DNA of 32,855 bases from an uncultured Bacteroidales bacterium (GCA_905233685.1 CAJOEZ010000038.1:1-32855), one strand, 5' to 3'; positions 1 through 6,629 are shown, counted from the first letter of the stretch. The notes: a model not told the origin generated them from the letters alone. Translations and numbers: made by a program.

Positions 1-228
1 GCCGAAATCCTTGGCGAGGCCATCAAAGCGACCTTTGCCAATCGCGACACGAAGTATGTGGAGAATCATCCTTTGTTTACAGAGGAGTTCTTCACCGATG
101 CCAACCGCAATTTGTATTGGGAAGGATTCCTTAGAAGGATTAAGTTTGGTGAGGCGCTGTCGTTTGTGGCTGTTGGGGAGCTTATTAGGGATAGATTGCA
201 ACCTTATTGGGAGGGGCTGCGTCCATAA
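1..228 (+). CDS. AbiEii/AbiGii-type nucleotidyltransferase toxin, C-terminal end (5' truncated)
   Basis: The gene is open from the first base in frame 1 and stops with TAA at 226-228, so only the last 75 codons are visible. The tail carries AIKATFANR, ENHPLF, FFTDANRNLYWEGF and a final LQPYW. As I recall the family, this matches the C-terminal helical end of Bacteroidetes nucleotidyltransferase AbiEii/AbiGii proteins. Those are the toxin halves of type IV toxin-antitoxin or abortive-infection pairs; AbiEii-like enzymes transfer nucleotides to a target, probably tRNA. The catalytic GS motif and the expected AbiEi antitoxin would lie left of the window. It is the first visible cargo gene of the element that ends at the tRNA-Pro fragment. 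The assignment rests on the tail only. Confidence 0.6.
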   Translation, partial: AEILGEAIKATFANRDTKYVENHPLFTEEFFTDANRNLYWEGFLRRIKFGEALSFVAVGELIRDRLQPYWEGLRP

Positions 229-256
229 TTATGAAAACTAAAAAAAATTCAGCGAT

Positions 257-616
257 ATGAAAGTAAGTATTTATATTAAGAACAATAGCTGTTCTTTCCG
301 TTACCATCTTGACGCGGAGTTTCCATGTGCGCCCAGAGTTGGGGAATTTGTGTCAGTTGATTGGGATCCCGTGAAGGAAGCCATCATAAACAATGACGAC
401 CTGTTTGATTATTGTGAGTTTCTGCCGCGCGACTTGGCCGAATGGTATATTAATCCAAGAAAGCAAGAGACGGAACCAAAACCAACGAAGGATCAATTAT
501 GGGAGGGATTATGCTTTGATACTGTTGGTGAGGTTGAATCCGTGCATTGGGTTGTCAGGGATGGTGTAGCGCAGTGTGAGATTGTGTTAGAGGATTTGGA
601 GCGACACAGTAGCTGA
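257..616 (+). CDS. Hypothetical protein, 119 aa
   Basis: I do not recognise this family. The 119-residue product is soluble and acidic, with no signal peptide or membrane segment. It begins MKVSIYIKNN and is rich in Trp, Asp and Glu, with a central KQETEPKPTKDQ linker between two compact-looking halves. The last part (VGEVESVHWVVRDGVAQCEIVLEDLE) could form a beta-rich domain. It starts 28 bases after the AbiEii-like stop on the same strand, so the two are probably co-transcribed. It may be a small accessory protein of that toxin locus, but only the position suggests this. A short hairpin follows the stop at 646-662. Confidence 0.55.
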   Translation: MKVSIYIKNNSCSFRYHLDAEFPCAPRVGEFVSVDWDPVKEAIINNDDLFDYCEFLPRDLAEWYINPRKQETEPKPTKDQLWEGLCFDTVGEVESVHWVVRDGVAQCEIVLEDLERHSS

Positions 617-674
617 TTTGTGGCTTATGCCGCATCACAGATTCTCCTATCATAAGGATAGGCAAAATATCAAG

Positions 675-705
675 AAGCCCCGGACATCCCAGATGCTCTG
701 GGCTT
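675..705 (-). terminator. Terminator hairpin of ATPase copy 1
   Basis: A stem of AAGCCC (675-680) with GGGCTT (700-705) lies 53 bases past the ATPase stop. The same position in the second copy (13,145-13,177) has a perfect 9-bp stem, so copy 1 carries a decayed version. The U tract on the minus strand is weak. Confidence 0.5.
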
Positions 706-757
706 TGCTTTACTTGTATGCGATGGAAGGACTTATAGGACGGATGGAGCTTAGATT

Positions 758-2011
758 TTATAACTCCAAGGCATTTGAATTGAGCAGGAAGTCGTAGATG
801 CTCATGGTGGTGATGCCTTGCTCGTTGCGATGGACGAGGCTTTCCTCGCCTGTGATGATGATCTTTTTGAACGAATCGTTTACCTTGGTCAATGAGGCTT
901 GCTCTTGTTGCTCCTTGCTCTCGCTGTTCATGCGGAAAGCCGATTGGATATAATAGCGTTTGCTGCCTTGGTTGCATACAAAGTCAATTTCCAGTTGGGA
1001 ACGCTTTTGCTTGCCGTTCTCGTCGCGGATGACCACGGGGACGACTCCTACATCAACGTTGAAGCCACGAATCAACAGCTCATTGTAGATGACGTTTTCC
1101 ATTATGTGGGTCTTTTCGTCCTGACGGAAATTGATGCGAGCGTTGCGCAATCCCATGTCGGAGAAATAATACTTTGACGGGGTGTCGATATATTTCTTGC
1201 CTTTGACATCATAGCGCATGGCCTTTGACACAAGAAACGAGTCGCAAAGGTATTCGAGATAGTTCTTGATGGTTTCGGGGTCAATGGTCACTTGCTTCAC
1301 GCTTTTGAAGGTCTTGGACAGCTTTGTGGGGTTGGTGAGGCTTCCGATGGACGAAGAAATGATGTTGAGCAGCTCCTCAAACTCTTCTTCGTGACGGATT
1401 TGATAACGCTCTTTGATGTCCTTGATATAGGTCTCTTCAAACAGGTTCTTCAGATATGCCGATTTCTGCTCTTGTGTCTTATAGGAGAGTATCAGAGGAA
1501 GGCCGCCAAATGTCATGTATTCGTCCAGGCCCAATTGTGTGCTTCCGTTGTATGCGGTCATGAACTCAGCAAACGAGAGGGGGTAAATCTTTACCTCGTC
1601 GCCTCGGCCACGGAACTCGGTGATTACATCCTTTGAGAGGAAGCGGGCATTTGAGCCGGTCACGTACACGTCCGCATTGGGAACATCGAGATAACTATTC
1701 AGCACATCCACGAACTCATCCACCATCTGCACCTCATCGAGCAGGATGTAGTGCATCTGCTCGTCGACAAACTTCCCGTCAAGATATTCAAGGAGTGCAT
1801 CAGGATTGCGGAGCTTCTTGTTTCTGCGGTCCTCCAGATTCACCTTGATTATATGATCGTCGTCCACGCCGATTGATTTCAAGTATTTGGTGAACAGGTT
1901 GAACACCAGGTATGATTTTCCGCATCGGCGGACACCAGTCACGACTTTAATCAATCCATTGTGCCGACGGTCAATCAGTTTCTGCAAATATAAGTCTCGT
2001 TTGATTTCCAT
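758..2011 (-). CDS. AAA_14 / DUF4143 family ATPase, copy 1
   Basis: This 417-aa protein belongs to the AAA_14 plus DUF4143 ATPases that occur in many copies in Bacteroidetes; their cellular role is unsettled. The Walker A motif is GVRRCGKS (residues 26-33), Walker B is ILLDEV (about 89-94), and a sensor-like VTGSN follows. The C-terminal half (about 200-390) is the DUF4143 region, with a nuclease-fold-like core EIDFV followed by YYIQSAFRM. There the lysine expected of a PD-(D/E)XK enzyme is absent, so cleavage is doubtful. The start is an ATG (2011-2009) just downstream of a good promoter and a 14-bp palindrome. It is transcribed away from the restriction-modification gene at 2115. A second copy at 13,229 is about 93% identical. 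Possible roles are defence or a toxin-like function; I cannot choose. Confidence 0.85.
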   Translation of the reverse strand: MEIKRDLYLQKLIDRRHNGLIKVVTGVRRCGKSYLVFNLFTKYLKSIGVDDDHIIKVNLEDRRNKKLRNPDALLEYLDGKFVDEQMHYILLDEVQMVDEFVDVLNSYLDVPNADVYVTGSNARFLSKDVITEFRGRGDEVKIYPLSFAEFMTAYNGSTQLGLDEYMTFGGLPLILSYKTQEQKSAYLKNLFEETYIKDIKERYQIRHEEEFEELLNIISSSIGSLTNPTKLSKTFKSVKQVTIDPETIKNYLEYLCDSFLVSKAMRYDVKGKKYIDTPSKYYFSDMGLRNARINFRQDEKTHIMENVIYNELLIRGFNVDVGVVPVVIRDENGKQKRSQLEIDFVCNQGSKRYYIQSAFRMNSESKEQQEQASLTKVNDSFKKIIITGEESLVHRNEQGITTMSIYDFLLNSNALEL

Positions 2012-2025
2012 TTATTCGGTTTTTG

Positions 2026-2039
2026 TGTCACATGTGACA
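2026..2039. promoter_or_regulatory. Perfect 14-bp palindrome, likely operator, copy 1
   Basis: TGTCACATGTGACA is a perfect palindrome lying between the -7 box (2053-2060) and the ATPase start codon (2011). That places it at or just after the predicted transcription start, a position where a bound dimer would block transcription. It is preserved exactly in copy 2 (14,458-14,471). No regulator gene lies next to it, so autoregulation or a distant regulator is possible. Confidence 0.6.
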
Positions 2040-2052
2040 GTTTTATCGGATG

Positions 2053-2083
2053 CAAAAGTAGGGTTTTTGTTCTAAACCGCAAG
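2053..2083 (-). promoter_or_regulatory. Bacteroidetes-type promoter of ATPase copy 1
   Basis: On the minus strand, TACTTTTG (2060-2053) fits the TAnnTTTG -7 consensus. CTTG (2083-2080) sits at the -33 position with exactly 19 bases between it and the -7 box. Both boxes and the spacing are conserved at 14,485-14,515. Confidence 0.7.
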
Positions 2084-2102
2084 GAGTTTTGAGAATAAAC
2101 CT

Positions 2103-2110
2103 TATATTTG
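2103..2110 (+). promoter_or_regulatory. -7 box directly before the restriction-modification gene
   Basis: TATATTTG fits TAnnTTTG but ends only four bases before the ATG at 2115. Initiation from it would give a leaderless or nearly leaderless mRNA. No good -33 box is spaced 19 bases upstream, so the real promoter may be elsewhere. Confidence 0.35.
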
Positions 2111-2114
2111 CGGC

Positions 2115-4919
2115 ATGAAAAACGAAAAACAACAAGCTGCTGCAGCGGCGGCGTTTGCCGAGCGGTGGAAGGGTCGCGGATATGAGCGCGGCGAGTCCCA
2201 GCTGTTCTGGGCCGACTTATTAAGCAATGTGTATGGCGTGGAGGATTTGCCCTCCTTCATCCGCTATGAAGAGCAAGTGAGTAGCATGGTGGACTCCACC
2301 AACTTCATCGATGGCCACATTCCATCGACGAGGGTGCTGATTGAGCAGAAATCCATCAACAAGGATTTGAGGAAGGGCATCCCGCAAAGCGATGGCTCCG
2401 TGCTGAATCCTTTCCAGCAAGCGAAGAAATATGTGGCCAATATGCCGCTATCTCAACATCCGCGTTGGATTGTCACCTGCAATTTTTCCGAGTTCCTGGT
2501 CTATGACATGGAACAGCCTAATGGCGAGCCTGAGCAGATCCTGTTGGAGAACCTGGGCAAGGAGTATTACCGCTTACAGTTTCTCGTGGACTTGAAGAGT
2601 GAGCATATTTCCAAAGAGATGCAGGTGTCGATGAAGGCCGGCGAGATTGTTGGCCGCATCTATGATGCGCTGCTGAAGCAGTATGACGACAATTCGCCTG
2701 AGGCCTTGCGTTGGCTGAACATCCTGTGTGTGCGTATCGTGTTCTGCCTGTATGCCGAGGATGCCGGAGTGTTCAGGCATGACCAGTTCCATGACTTCCT
2801 TTCGCGTTACGATGCCGATGATATACGGCGGGCATTGAGCGACCTCTTTGAGGTGCTCAACACGCCTTTGGAGAAACGCAGCAAGTACCTTAAGGAAGAC
2901 CTGAAGGCTTTCCCCTATACCAACGGTGGACTGTTTGAAGAGGCGATTGAGATACCTCAATTCACCGAGGAACTGAAACAGACGCTTCTCCAGAACGCAA
3001 GCCTTGATTTCGACTGGAGCGAGATTTCGCCCACCATCTTCGGGGCTGTGTTTGAGAGCACATTGAACCCAGAAACAAGGCGCAGCGGGGGTATGCATTA
3101 CACCTCGATAGAGAATATCCATAAGGTGATTGACCCGCTCTTCCTGAACGACCTTCGTAGCGAGCTGGATGGGATATTGGAAGAGAAGGTGGAGAAGACG
3201 CGCCTGCGTCGTCTCGATGAGTACCAGGACAAATTGGCTTCGCTGACCTTCCTCGACCCTGCCTGTGGCAGCGGCAACTTCCTGACCGAGACTTACCTGA
3301 GCTTGCGAAGGTTGGAGAACGAGGCTATCCGTGAGCGGTATCATGGCCAGTACCAGATTGGGGCCTTCCTGGATCCTATTAAAGTGAGCATCCACCAGTT
3401 CTACGGCATCGAGATTAATGACTTTGCTGTGACAGTGGCCACTACCGCGCTGTGGATTTCGGAAGCTCAGATGCTTGCGGCCACGGAACAGATTGTACAG
3501 CATGACATCGACTTCTTGCCGCTGAAGAGCTACGCAAATATCAAGGAGGGCAATGCGCTGCGGGTGGATTGGAACGAGGTGGTGTCAGCGGAAAAGCTGG
3601 ATTATATCATGGGTAATCCGCCGTTTGTGGGATTTACATTTATGACTGCGGAACAGAAAGAAGATGTTGAAGTGCTTTATCCTGGCATTAAGAACATTGA
3701 TTATGTGAGTTGTTGGTTCAAAAAGGCTTGTGAGTACACCAGAGGAACTGATGTGGAATGCGCTTTTGTTTCGACAAATAGTATTACCCAAGGTGAAACG
3801 GTTGGCCGAATGTGGGAATCTTTAGATGTTCAAATCAATTTTGCCTGGCCAACATTCAGATGGGATAGCGAGGCAAGCGAGAAAGCCCACGTTCACTGTG
3901 TTATCATTGGTTTTTCACACAATGAGCGCAAACACAAGTATTTATACAATGATGGAGGACCTGTAGAATGTCACAATATAAATGCATATCTAGTCGATGC
4001 TCCAAGTATGATTGTCAGCAGCCGAAACAAGCCTTTGTGCAAAGTTCCTGCGATGATTTATGGCAACAAGCCTGCCGATGGCGGTTGTCTGATTTTCACC
4101 AAAGAAGAAAAGGATGAATTCCTCAAACGAGAGCCAAAAGCAAGGCGATGGATGCATACTCTTATCGGTGGAGCTGAGTTGATCAATAACAAACCATTTC
4201 TGAATGACAAACTGCGCTATACATTATGGTTGGATGGGATTAGTCCAGATGAATTACGAAGAATGCCAGCCGTATTGGAACGCATTGCTGCATGTAAAGA
4301 AGCAAGGTTAAAGAGTCCAGCTGCAGCAATCAGGAAGTTTGCCGAAACGCCTCATTTATATGCTCAACGCACTCAGCCTAATATTCCTAAACTGGATGAG
4401 TATGGTGTGCCTCTTTATGAAGATGGTGTGAAGCATTTTAATCTCTTAGTACCTGAAGTCTCGTCAGAAAGACGCAGATATGTGCCAATGGGTTATATTG
4501 CAAATGAAGTCGTAACAAATAATCTTGTTAAGCTTATTCCAGATGCTTCCATATACCATTTTGGCATTTTGGTCTCTAATGTACACATGGCATGGATGCG
4601 TGCCGTGTGTGGAAGGCTGAAAAGTGACTATCGGTATTCCAAAGATGTTGTTTATAACAATTTCCCATGGCCATCGATAACAGATGCTCAAAAAGAAAGA
4701 ATTGAAAAGACCGCTCAGGCCATTTTGGATGCCCGCTCATTATATCCTAAAGCTTCTTTGGCTGACCTTTATGATGAACTAACAATGCCAATGGAACTTC
4801 GCCGCGCTCATCAGGAGAACGATAGGGCTGTAATGGCGGCCTACGGCTTTGACATCAAGATGAGTGAGAGCGAATGTGTGGCGGAGCTGTTCAAGCTGTA
4901 TCAGGGGATGGTGAAGTGA
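2115..4919 (+). CDS. Single-chain type IIL/IIG restriction-modification enzyme, MmeI-like
   Basis: This 934-aa protein joins endonuclease, adenine methyltransferase and target recognition in one chain, as in MmeI. The N-terminal nuclease motif is D66 ... E77-Q-K79 (FIDGHIP then LIEQKS), matching the MmeI D-X9/10-EXK core. A helical spacer follows to about residue 330. Methyltransferase motif I is LDPACGSGNF (about 380-389) and motif IV is NPPF (about 499-502). The remainder is the target recognition domain and C-terminal helices. Length is typical for the family. Such enzymes methylate one adenine and cut downstream, guarding against foreign DNA. Bases from about 3610 to 4790 are much more AT-rich than the rest of the gene (about 32-35% GC in sampled lines against about 57%), which suggests an exchanged recognition domain. 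The ATG at 2115 gives the usual family N terminus. Confidence 0.9.
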   Translation: MKNEKQQAAAAAAFAERWKGRGYERGESQLFWADLLSNVYGVEDLPSFIRYEEQVSSMVDSTNFIDGHIPSTRVLIEQKSINKDLRKGIPQSDGSVLNPFQQAKKYVANMPLSQHPRWIVTCNFSEFLVYDMEQPNGEPEQILLENLGKEYYRLQFLVDLKSEHISKEMQVSMKAGEIVGRIYDALLKQYDDNSPEALRWLNILCVRIVFCLYAEDAGVFRHDQFHDFLSRYDADDIRRALSDLFEVLNTPLEKRSKYLKEDLKAFPYTNGGLFEEAIEIPQFTEELKQTLLQNASLDFDWSEISPTIFGAVFESTLNPETRRSGGMHYTSIENIHKVIDPLFLNDLRSELDGILEEKVEKTRLRRLDEYQDKLASLTFLDPACGSGNFLTETYLSLRRLENEAIRERYHGQYQIGAFLDPIKVSIHQFYGIEINDFAVTVATTALWISEAQMLAATEQIVQHDIDFLPLKSYANIKEGNALRVDWNEVVSAEKLDYIMGNPPFVGFTFMTAEQKEDVEVLYPGIKNIDYVSCWFKKACEYTRGTDVECAFVSTNSITQGETVGRMWESLDVQINFAWPTFRWDSEASEKAHVHCVIIGFSHNERKHKYLYNDGGPVECHNINAYLVDAPSMIVSSRNKPLCKVPAMIYGNKPADGGCLIFTKEEKDEFLKREPKARRWMHTLIGGAELINNKPFLNDKLRYTLWLDGISPDELRRMPAVLERIAACKEARLKSPAAAIRKFAETPHLYAQRTQPNIPKLDEYGVPLYEDGVKHFNLLVPEVSSERRRYVPMGYIANEVVTNNLVKLIPDASIYHFGILVSNVHMAWMRAVCGRLKSDYRYSKDVVYNNFPWPSITDAQKERIEKTAQAILDARSLYPKASLADLYDELTMPMELRRAHQENDRAVMAAYGFDIKMSESECVAELFKLYQGMVK

Positions 4920-4930
4920 GACTGCTTGCC

Positions 4931-4947
4931 CCCCCTTGCAAAGGGGG
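4931..4947. repeat. Palindromic repeat, divergent member of the CCCCCT/AGGGGG family
   Basis: A perfect 7-bp stem with a 3-base loop (CCCCCTT-gca-AAGGGGG) lies 11 bases after the stop of the restriction-modification gene. It resembles the core of the repeats at 5904, 8094 and 14,532 but lacks the CGGCCA flank. It may act as a weak terminator or a processing site between this gene and the next. Confidence 0.5.
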
Positions 4948-4965
4948 AGAAAAGAACGGAACAAT

Positions 4966-5307
4966 ATGAAAAAAGCTAAAAAAGAACATAGGAAATGCAC
5001 CAACGACGAGTTGAAAGATATGCTTAGTGCTTGCCCCGAGATAATAGATGAATTAAGGAAGCACTCTGCCGTAACAACAGGAGATTGGATAGATCTATAT
5101 GACCTCTTGCTTATTGAGCATGGAATGTCATTCGGCATAGACCCTGTCAGCAAAAACGACACGGACACCGTCCTTTTCTATGGCTATCATTATAGTATTG
5201 ATGGCGAGAAGATAGAGAGATTTGATTGCGAAGAAATCAAATCATTTGCTGAGGCACAACTTCAAGCCGTCCACGATACGATGTATAGGCTAAGAGAAAG
5301 ACTATGA
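4966..5307 (+). CDS. Hypothetical protein, 113 aa
   Basis: I do not recognise this family. The product begins MKKAKKEHRK, so it has a basic N-terminal tail followed by an acidic, soluble domain rich in helix formers. Visible segments include TNDELKDMLSACPEIIDELRKH and GYHYSIDGEKIERFDCEEIKSF. No signal peptide or membrane segment is seen. I chose the ATG at 4966 rather than an in-frame ATG at 4936, because the earlier one falls inside the palindromic repeat and would add only a basic, repeat-derived stretch. It lies 46 bases downstream of the restriction-modification gene on the same strand, so it may be co-transcribed and accessory to it. Confidence 0.5.
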   Translation: MKKAKKEHRKCTNDELKDMLSACPEIIDELRKHSAVTTGDWIDLYDLLLIEHGMSFGIDPVSKNDTDTVLFYGYHYSIDGEKIERFDCEEIKSFAEAQLQAVHDTMYRLRERL

Positions 5308-5324
5308 TAGTTGGATAAAAGTTG

Positions 5325-5332
5325 TAAATTTG
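5325..5332 (+). promoter_or_regulatory. -7 box before the putative structured RNA
   Basis: TAAATTTG matches TAnnTTTG, and transcription from it would begin near 5340, some 35 bases before the large fold at 5374-5500. No clear -33 TTTG lies at the right distance. Confidence 0.4.
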
Positions 5333-5373
5333 CAGCCGTAAAAAGACATAATTAAGGGCTTTACGCTCGGGTA

Positions 5374-5500
5374 CTCCTAACGACTAAATCTGGAAAATTT
5401 ATAATGCAACGGAGACCGAACGATAAGGCTCGCGCTATAGGCGTGAGCTGATTCGTTTCCTTGTTGCATGGGTTTTCCAGAACCTTGTCGTTAAAAGGAG
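5374..5500 (+). ncRNA. Putative structured RNA, extended interrupted hairpin of about 127 nt
   Basis: Nested pairing was found by eye. The outermost stem is 5374-5384 with 5487-5500 (11 bp with a 3-base bulge at 5493-5495). Inside it are 5389-5397 with 5473-5481 (9 bp, perfect), 5404-5410 with 5463-5469 (7 bp, perfect), 5411-5413 with 5458-5460, 5419-5423 with 5453-5457, and an apical stem 5428-5434 with 5442-5448 (7 bp, one G-U, loop CTATAGG). A second hairpin follows at 5509-5515/5525-5531. The fold sits between a -7 box and a 78-aa gene. It could be a free RNA (a rod with internal loops recalls 6S RNA in outline only), a structured leader, or a fold-back mobile element. The strand is inferred from the promoter and the downstream gene. 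Confidence 0.45.
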
Positions 5501-5508
5501 CGATGACG

Positions 5509-5531
5509 CTTGCGCCTTCTTTTTGCGCAAG
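5509..5531 (+). terminator. Hairpin after the putative RNA
   Basis: CTTGCGC (5509-5515) pairs perfectly with GCGCAAG (5525-5531) around a T-rich loop. No U run follows, so it may be an attenuator, or the 3' end of the RNA, rather than a standard terminator. Confidence 0.3.
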
Positions 5532-5564
5532 AGGAAGAGCGGACGGTCATGAAACATCATCGTT

Positions 5565-5801
5565 ATGACAGAACAGGAAGCAAATGAACGGTTCGATGTA
5601 ATGAAAGCCAAGTTGAAGGCTGTGCAGGACATCTTGGATGGCTTTGGCCAGATTGACAAAAGTGACCTGAAAGCCCGTGCTGAAGCCATGAAAAAAGCAG
5701 TAAAGCTTCAACTGGAAGTGGCCGAGGACATCGATGAGTTTGACCGCTTGACGGGGTTTTCCGCAGAAAAAGCGTCTGCGGAATCTGCGGAATCAGCGTA
5801 A
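5565..5801 (+). CDS. Hypothetical small helical protein, 78 aa, with repeat-derived C terminus
   Basis: I do not recognise a function. Residues 1-64 look almost wholly alpha-helical and charged (MTEQEANERFDVMKAKLKAVQ, then KARAEAMKKAVKLQLEVAEDIDEF), with possible coiled-coil character. The last residues, GFSAEKASAESAESA, are encoded by a dispersed DNA repeat (5757-5798), so the original protein may have been shorter. The start ATG lies 64 bases beyond the end of the structured RNA fold, and the two may share a transcript. It converges on the minus-strand gene at 5949-6209. Confidence 0.5.
   Translation: MTEQEANERFDVMKAKLKAVQDILDGFGQIDKSDLKARAEAMKKAVKLQLEVAEDIDEFDRLTGFSAEKASAESAESA
5757..5798. 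repeat. TCTGCGGAA repeat (family R2), copy 1, inside a coding end
   Basis: The sequence starts TTTTCCGCAGAAAAAGC and continues with TCTGCGGAA units. Related copies lie at 8013-8060 (inverted, inside the DUF3987 gene) and 14,577-14,610. Here it encodes the SAEKASAESAESA tail of the 78-aa protein. Each of the three copies lies within about 110 bases of an R1 palindrome, so the two families travel together. Confidence 0.65.
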
Positions 5802-5903
5802 AACCTATGCGGTTGGTTTTATATCTATTTCAATTTTCCGTGATTTGGAAAAGTGGTTAGAAATAGAAATAAAAAGAGTTTAGAGTTTAGAGACTCGCCC
5901 GGC

Positions 5904-5931
5904 CTGCGGCCACCCCCTCAAAGAGGGGGAA
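5904..5931. repeat. CGGCCACCCCCTC palindromic repeat (family R1), copy 1
   Basis: The core CGGCCACCCCCTC is followed by GAGGGGGAA across a short loop. The same core is at 8094-8121 and 14,532-14,559. It lies between two convergent genes (5565-5801 and 5949-6209) and could stop transcription there. Confidence 0.7.
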
Positions 5932-5948
5932 GGCGCAGGGCTTTTCAA

Positions 5949-6209
5949 TCATTTCGAATGCTTTTTGCGTTTCTTAGGAGCCTTACGCTCGTAGGGCTTG
6001 GCAGAGATGCGATACTCGCGGTCATCGATGCCGTTGCTTTCAAGCGCGTTGACTAGATCATTAAACAGATGGTCTTTCATCGTTCTAATGGTGAAACGCC
6101 TGACAAACATAAATTCGCGATTTACGACATTCGCTTTTTTCAAGATAGGTTGGATGGCTTGATGAGCTTCGTTTGAGCCCGTTGTGATTTGAATTTTGTA
6201 GTACGTCAT
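5949..6209 (-). CDS. Small protein paralogous to its upstream neighbour, 86 aa
   Basis: The function is unknown. The protein begins MTYYKIQITT and ends in a very basic tail, KAPKKRKKHSK, suggesting nucleic-acid or membrane-surface contact. Its core aligns by eye with the protein at 6267-6524. AHQAIQPIL matches AYRAIRPVL near the start, and LFNDLVNALESNGIDDREY matches FASLVDVVNNAAQRAGVHPAEY near the end. The two are therefore tandem paralogues of one small alpha/beta family. It is the last gene of the minus-strand run that begins with the HTH and primase operon. A repeat-rich gap of 57 bases separates it from its paralogue. Confidence 0.55.
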   Translation of the reverse strand: MTYYKIQITTGSNEAHQAIQPILKKANVVNREFMFVRRFTIRTMKDHLFNDLVNALESNGIDDREYRISAKPYERKAPKKRKKHSK

Positions 6210-6246
6210 GATTTTTAGGTTTTGATTGTTATTGATAGGTTGATGC

Positions 6247-6294
6247 CCAGGGGTTGAAACTCCTGGTTAGGGTCGGGTCACCCCTACGGGGTTG
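6247..6294. repeat. Double-hairpin palindromic repeat (family R3), copy 1
   Basis: CCAGGGGTTGAAACTCCTGG is followed by a spacer and the hairpin CACCCCTACGGGGTTG. The second copy is at 6582-6629. The stop codon and the last codons of the 6267-6524 gene lie within this repeat. Confidence 0.7.
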
Positions 6295-6524
6295 CGAGAG
6301 ATAGGCTGCACGGTGTTGATGGTGTATTCGGCGGGGTGTACGCCTGCGCGTTGCGCGGCGTTGTTGACCACATCGACGAGGCTGGCGAAGTCAGCCTGGT
6401 TGATGGTGGCCGAGAAGGTGTAGCCACAAACGCCGATATAGCCGGCAATGTGGGCAACAAGCACAGGACGGATGGCGCGGTAGGCGGCCTTTGTCTGGGT
6501 TTCGATTAGGATGGTGACTTTCAT
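6267..6524 (-). CDS. Small protein paralogous to its downstream neighbour, 85 aa
   Basis: The function is unknown. I start it at the ATG at 6524 (MKVTILIETQTKAAYRAIRP). An open frame continues upstream to 6716, but the extra residues translate the R3 repeat and the end of the primase gene, so they are unlikely to be real. The core resembles the 86-aa protein at 5949-6209 throughout, giving a tandem pair. The final residues (NPVGVTRP) are encoded by the R3 repeat at 6247-6294, so the C terminus has been altered by repeat insertion. The gene follows the DUF3987 gene on the same strand after 131 bases and may belong to the same transcript. Confidence 0.5.
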   Translation of the reverse strand: MKVTILIETQTKAAYRAIRPVLVAHIAGYIGVCGYTFSATINQADFASLVDVVNNAAQRAGVHPAEYTINTVQPISRNPVGVTRP

Positions 6525-6581
6525 GATGGTAGGTGTTATATGACTGATAGGACTGTTGTGGATGCCGAGGGTCGGGACACC

Positions 6582-6629
6582 CCAGGGGTTGAAACCCCTG
6601 GTTAATGTCGTGTCACCCCTTCGGGGTTG
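6582..6629. repeat. Double-hairpin palindromic repeat (family R3), copy 2
   Basis: The perfect palindrome CCAGGGGTTGAAACCCCTGG is followed by CACCCCTTCGGGGTTG, whose stem is closed by a TTCG tetraloop. It lies between the DUF3987 gene and the 85-aa gene. Confidence 0.7.

Larger units (their letters stand above)
665..2100. repeat. Copy 1 of a duplicated AAA-ATPase transcription unit
   Basis: This 1.4-kb segment matches 13,137-14,532 along its whole length. Similarity runs from AAATATCAA just before the terminator hairpin, through the ATPase gene, to GAGAATAAAC just upstream of the restriction-modification gene, and then stops abruptly at both ends. The length difference is a single 39-base deletion in copy 2 (copy 1 bases 1527-1565) plus a one-base difference near the terminator. 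The unit contains promoter, palindrome, gene and terminator, so a complete transcription unit was duplicated. Confidence 0.9.

Noticed and set aside
11..241. Alternative frame starting with Met at base 11
   Set aside because: Frame 1 carries the recognisable AbiEii-like tail from the first base; the other frame is Arg/Ser/Leu-rich without a domain.
5340..5531. Retron or tmRNA
   Set aside because: No reverse transcriptase gene is near, and no tRNA-like ends or tag reading frame are visible.
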